Positions 60,548 through 64,000 of a stretch of 64,000 nucleotides of DNA are shown here, in pieces. This stretch comes from Zavarzinia compransoris. GTDB lineage: Bacteria > Pseudomonadota > Alphaproteobacteria > Zavarziniales > Zavarziniaceae. Position numbers and translations under genes: made by a program. The notes beneath the pieces were generated by a model. That model saw nothing but the letters and a program-made list of their open reading frames with translations. It was not told the origin of the DNA and searched no databases. The stretch spans positions 475,356 to 539,355 of the forward strand of contig NZ_QGLF01000003.1 in assembly GCF_003173055.1 (NCBI RefSeq), read 5' to 3'. The stretch's first letter is position 1, and every line of letters starts with the position of its first letter.

Positions 60548-63371
60548 AGGGCCGGTGCAGGACCCGCAGCGCCCGGGCCTTGGCCAGGGCGCCAGCGCGG
60601 TTCTTCACGCCCAGTTTCGAATAGATATTATAGAGGTGCCATTTGACCGTGGGCACCGACAGGGACAGGCGCGAGGCGATCTGGCTGTTGTCGAGCCCGG
60701 AATCGAGCAGTTGCAGCAACTCGATCTCGCGCGGGGTCGGCGCCTCGACGATGTAACCGTCGGCATCGACGGCCTGCGGCCGCACCGACGCCGGGCTGAC
60801 GCCCAGGGCATCGCAGACCCGGTTGAAGAAGGCGAGATCGGCCGGAAGCGTCAGGCCGAATTTCTTCAACGGCGTTTCCCCGACCACCTGCAAGACCAGG
60901 TCGCGCTGTTCCAGGAACGGGCGCAGCAGCCCGCGCTTGGCCGCGGTGACGACGGCGCGGGCCAGGGCCTTGATGGCACCGTCCTGGTTGCCGAGGCGGG
61001 TCATCAGGGCGGTCTGCATCAGGTGCAGTTCGACCTGATCGCGCCGCCGCCCGGTATCGAGCGCATTCTTCAGTTCCTGCTCGATCAGGGCGCCGGCTTC
61101 CTTCAGGGTGCCGGCGGCCATCAGCAGGTCGATGCCGGCAAAGATGGCCGCCGTCCGTTCCATCGCCGTCAGGTCCGCCAGGGTCCCGGGGTGGAATGCC
61201 GCCGGCCGTGACCAGATCGCCAGGCTCTCGGCCTTGTCGAAGGCGTCGGCGGTACGGCCGTGGCGCAGGGCGCAGCGGATCAGGGCGAGGTCGACCAGGA
61301 AGGGCAGGCGGCGGGCATAGCGCCGCGCCAGGGATTGCAGCGTGGCGGTGTCGGACGGCGCCTCGCCGTCGCCCGGGCAGGCCAGGGCGACTTCGATGCC
61401 GAACCAGGCGGTGTCGAGAATGCCCTGTTCGATGCCGCGGTCCATGCCCTGCTTCACCATCTCGACCGCCTCGGCAAGGCGGCCGGTATCGGCGGCGGCC
61501 CGCGCCCGTCCGAGGGTGAGGACCGAGACGATGGCCGCCGAATCGCCGATATTGGAACGAACCTGTTCCTCTGCTTCCCGCAGGTTGCGTTCGGCCTCGA
61601 CCGGATCGCCTTGCAGTAGTTCCACCACCGCGCTGACCGCCGCCACCCAGGAGAAGCCATAGTCGCTGCGCACGCGGATGATCGAATCCTGCGCGAGACG
61701 AAGCGCGTGGCGGGCGGTCGGGAAATCATGCATCACGGCGCAGGCGATGCCATAGGCGCCGGCCACCGCCGCATAGTCGAAAGTGCCGGCGTCGGGATAA
61801 TCGGCCAGCCAGCCCGGCGCCTCCGCCCGGACCGCGTGAATGCGGTCGAGGTGGAAATTGACGATGATCTGGGCCATGCGGTAGGGCGACCACAGCGGGC
61901 TCTTGCCGTCGCCGTCCGGCTCCGCCTCGCGGATCCGGCCGGCCAATTGGTCGAGGGCGGCGCCGGCGCGCTCGTAATGGCGGTTGAAGACCAGGGCCCA
62001 GGCATACCAGAGCAGGGTCTCGAGGCCGAGGGTAATGCCCAGGGTCTTCGCCTGTTCGACCCATTGGGTATAGGTCGCGAGATCGCCCCGGTCACGCACC
62101 ATGGGGCGCGCCAATTGTTCCAGGATGCCCGATACGCGGTCGGGCAGGGGCACGTTCAGCGCCAGTTCCAGGGCATAGCTGCGGTCGCCCTTGGCCAGCA
62201 GCCAGTCGGTCGCCGCGCCCAGGACTTCGCGCCGCCGTTCCGGCGCCTGCCTGCCCGCCGCATCGGCGACCAGGAACTGGCGGAACAGGCCGTGGAAGCG
62301 GAACCAGGTCTGTCCCCGGTCCAGCGGCACCACCAGCACGTTGCGCTCGACCAGGAAGCGCACCCAATGGCCGGCCCGGGGATTGCCCGTCGCCGCCAGC
62401 GCCAGCTCGACCGAAAAGCCGCGCAGTTCGGCGATGTCGTGCAGGAAGGCGACGAGATCGGGATCGAAGCTGGCGATCAGGCGCCGGGACAGCAGCGCGG
62501 CCAGATCGGCGTCCGCGCCGGAAAAATGCTCCAGCCCCTCCGCGGCATCGGATTCATTGCTCAGGATCAGCTGGATCAGGCGGATGGCCGCGGGCCAGCC
62601 CTCGGTCTTGGCGACCACCGCGGCGATATTCTCGCGGCTCAGGTGGTCGAGGCCCGAGGCCCGCAGCATGGCCTCGGTCGTGCCGGAATCGAAACCGAGT
62701 TCGGAGACGGTGATCCGGCGCAGCTTCATTTCCAGCCGGGCCCGGCCGGCATCGAAGGGAATGGGCGCGGTCGAGGTGATGCACAGCCGGACATGGCCGG
62801 GGGTGCGGAACACCAGCGCATCCAGCAGCAGGGCCAGCCCCGGGTCGGTGCAACTGTTGATATTGTCGATGAAGATCACCGTCTCGACGCGCCTGCCGGC
62901 GAGATGGGACACCAGCCGGTCCACGCGGTGGGGCAGGCTGCCGCGCGGATCCTCGACCGAGGCGGTATTGAGGTCGAGCCGGGCCAGGCCGAGGGCGTGC
63001 TCGACCAGGGTCAGGACCACCGGCAGGTCGGCCTCGCGGTCGTCGATGCCGATCCAACTGCACTGGGCCCCGCCCGCCGATGCCAGGGCGTGCAGCTGGG
63101 TCATGAGCACGGTCTTGCCATAGCCGGTGGGGGCAACGACAGTCGTTACCTTCGGCAAGGGGCCGGCGGCGGCGAAGGACTGGATGACCCGGGTCCTGAC
63201 CAGCGAGAAGGCATAGCGGGGCGGCTCGAAACGGCCCGCGCCGATGAAGGAATGATCGTCGATCGAGCGGGTGGCGCCGGCCGGCGGCTCAGGCGCGCGG
63301 GCGATGTCCCGCGGCGGTGAAAAAGATGGTTGCGTCGTTGCGCTGTCTGCCAGGCACGGTTGACCTTGCAT
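60546..63371 (-). CDS. MalT-type ATP-dependent LuxR regulator (LAL)
   Basis: A 941-residue STAND-type activator. The P-loop APTGYGKT lies at residues 80-87, with VETVIFIDNINSC as Walker B-like strand. Winged-helix and TPR-like helical regions fill the middle. The C-terminal LuxR HTH (about 875-935) reads TPREIELLQLLDSGLDNSQIASRLS and VKWHLYNIYSKLGVKNR. AGGAGG precedes the ATG by 9 nt. It is divergent from a zinc alcohol dehydrogenase, a frequent arrangement for regulators of alcohol or ketone use. The inducer is unknown. Confidence 0.92.
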   Translation of the reverse strand: MQGQPCLADSATTQPSFSPPRDIARAPEPPAGATRSIDDHSFIGAGRFEPPRYAFSLVRTRVIQSFAAAGPLPKVTTVVAPTGYGKTVLMTQLHALASAGGAQCSWIGIDDREADLPVVLTLVEHALGLARLDLNTASVEDPRGSLPHRVDRLVSHLAGRRVETVIFIDNINSCTDPGLALLLDALVFRTPGHVRLCITSTAPIPFDAGRARLEMKLRRITVSELGFDSGTTEAMLRASGLDHLSRENIAAVVAKTEGWPAAIRLIQLILSNESDAAEGLEHFSGADADLAALLSRRLIASFDPDLVAFLHDIAELRGFSVELALAATGNPRAGHWVRFLVERNVLVVPLDRGQTWFRFHGLFRQFLVADAAGRQAPERRREVLGAATDWLLAKGDRSYALELALNVPLPDRVSGILEQLARPMVRDRGDLATYTQWVEQAKTLGITLGLETLLWYAWALVFNRHYERAGAALDQLAGRIREAEPDGDGKSPLWSPYRMAQIIVNFHLDRIHAVRAEAPGWLADYPDAGTFDYAAVAGAYGIACAVMHDFPTARHALRLAQDSIIRVRSDYGFSWVAAVSAVVELLQGDPVEAERNLREAEEQVRSNIGDSAAIVSVLTLGRARAAADTGRLAEAVEMVKQGMDRGIEQGILDTAWFGIEVALACPGDGEAPSDTATLQSLARRYARRLPFLVDLALIRCALRHGRTADAFDKAESLAIWSRPAAFHPGTLADLTAMERTAAIFAGIDLLMAAGTLKEAGALIEQELKNALDTGRRRDQVELHLMQTALMTRLGNQDGAIKALARAVVTAAKRGLLRPFLEQRDLVLQVVGETPLKKFGLTLPADLAFFNRVCDALGVSPASVRPQAVDADGYIVEAPTPREIELLQLLDSGLDNSQIASRLSLSVPTVKWHLYNIYSKLGVKNRAGALAKARALRVLHRP

Positions 63372-63683
63372 GGGCGTATCCTCCTAACCCCCCAGGGTCC
63401 GGCCGCCGTTTTTATGGTCGCGATGCCACGGCTGTCCGGTTGTTGTTCTTTCGTTTCAGAAAGATTTCACATCTTAGCATCCTTTACATTTCGGCGCTTC
63501 CGTGGATCGAGCCTCGTTCCAGGGAATCTCCCTCGGGACGGGGCGTTTTCCCGGCCGATTTCATGCACGGGCAAACCTTTCGTCAGGCGACGGCCCCGTC
63601 GGAGGCGCCGGAAATGTCCCCAAGCGATGAATCGGCCGCTCGGTTGAAGCAAGGCAAGCCGTTCGCGCAGAGGGAGGTGGATC
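63372..63683. promoter_or_regulatory. Divergent promoter region of luxR-like and adh-like genes
   Basis: A 312-bp gene-free stretch; part (63410-63500) is AT-richer and fits promoters. No perfect operator was found. A GG/GC pair near 63355-63370 is not at sigma54 spacing. The DNA has no copy of the island motif. Confidence 0.4.
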
Positions 63684-64000
63684 ATGTCTATTGCGGATGC
63701 GCTCAGGGAAAGCCCCGGCGCCGATCGGGGGGCCGTCGCCGGCCGCGCTGCGGTTCTGTCGTCCCCGGGCGGGGTGTTTTCGATCGAAGAGATCACGTTG
63801 CAGAAGCCGCGCCGGGACGAGATCCTGGTGCGCGTCGCCGGTGTCGGCGTCTGCCATACCGACGTCGTCTGCCGGGGCGATTTCCCGGTGCCGCTGCCGA
63901 TCGTGCTCGGGCACGAGGGGGCCGGCGTGGTCGAGGCGGTGGGTGCCGGCGTCACCCGGCTGCGCCCGGGCGACCATGTCGTCCTGAGCTTCGATTCCTG
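63684..64000 (+). CDS. Zinc-dependent alcohol dehydrogenase (3' end outside window)
   Basis: N-terminal 105 residues of an MDR alcohol dehydrogenase. The catalytic zinc Cys is in VGVCHTDVVCRGD, the zinc His-Glu in LGHEGAGVVEAVG and the GroES fold in RLRPGDHVVLSF. AGGGAGGTGG lies just before the ATG at 63684. The reading frame runs to the window edge, so the structural zinc and cofactor domain are not seen. It is probably controlled by the divergent LuxR-type activator; the substrate may be an aryl- or alkyl-alcohol. Confidence 0.87.
   Translation, partial: MSIADALRESPGADRGAVAGRAAVLSSPGGVFSIEEITLQKPRRDEILVRVAGVGVCHTDVVCRGDFPVPLPIVLGHEGAGVVEAVGAGVTRLRPGDHVVLSFDS

Noticed and set aside
63350-63380. 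Possible sigma54 promoter near the LuxR gene start
   Set aside because: The GG and GC doublets are 13 bp apart instead of 10.
1-64000. Mobile elements, CRISPR arrays, tRNA or rRNA genes
   Set aside because: No transposase, integrase, regularly spaced repeats, attachment-like repeats or tRNA-like folds were recognised by reading; a tRNA and repeat search would settle this.

Overview
The window is GC-rich, densely coded bacterial chromosome. It probably comes from an alphaproteobacterium: there is an Irr-type Fur regulator, an infB-rbfA-truB-rpsO-pnp housekeeping block, a Xanthomonas/Caulobacter-type TonB receptor, and a badR-badH-badI order like that of Rhodopseudomonas. The genus cannot be fixed from sequence reading alone. 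No rRNA, tRNA, CRISPR array, transposase or integrase was seen.

Layout. (1) 1-7.3 kb: translation and RNA metabolism (infB 3' part, rbfA, a YbaK-type deacylase, truB, rpsO, pnp) with strong hairpins around rpsO-pnp. (2) 7.5-12.9 kb: a polytopic membrane protein, a membrane-spanning TIR-domain protein, a nitronate-monooxygenase-like flavoprotein, irr, a DUF29 protein and a rubrerythrin. (3) 12.9-19.4 kb: a catabolic or detoxification island with an LLM flavin monooxygenase, an AraC regulator, a PhyH dioxygenase, a MATE exporter, a class II aldolase and a TauD-type dioxygenase. (4) 19.5-22.3 kb: two small envelope proteins, an AraC regulator and a membrane GGDEF protein with a degenerate signature. 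(5) 22.7-29.2 kb: a TonB receptor, a lipoprotein beta-propeller phytase, then exbB, exbD and tonB. This reads as a self-contained phytate-use module. A Ca2+/cation antiporter follows.

(6) 30.3-60.5 kb: a roughly 30-kb acyl-CoA catabolic island. It holds scoAB, a dienoyl-CoA-reductase-type SDR, a crotonase, an acyl-CoA ligase, an eight-gene minus-strand operon (HMG-CoA-synthase-like/OB protein, thiolase, MaoC, CitE-like lyase, acyl-CoA dehydrogenase, SDR, MaoC, nitronate monooxygenase), a MarR regulator followed by badH and badI, a CoA-transferase, two more acyl-CoA dehydrogenases, a BKACE enzyme, a DUF3237 protein, an orphan oxidase-subunit III/IV triad, a second SDR, a FadB-like hydratase without its NAD domain, an MDR reductase, and the DUF1302/DUF1329 envelope pair. 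BadH and BadI suggest that an alicyclic ring is oxidised to a 2-oxo-cyclohexane-type CoA ester and opened hydrolytically to a dicarboxylyl-CoA, which the other enzymes would shorten.

The most interesting signal is in the island's non-coding DNA. A 12-bp palindromic motif close to TACGCATGCGTA recurs in five of its intergenic promoter regions, and in several it overlaps recognisable -35/-10 elements. The natural candidate to bind it is the MarR (BadR-like) protein encoded beside one copy. This would make the whole 30 kb one locally encoded regulon. (7) 60.5-64 kb: a MalT-type LuxR regulator divergent from a zinc alcohol dehydrogenase cut by the window edge.
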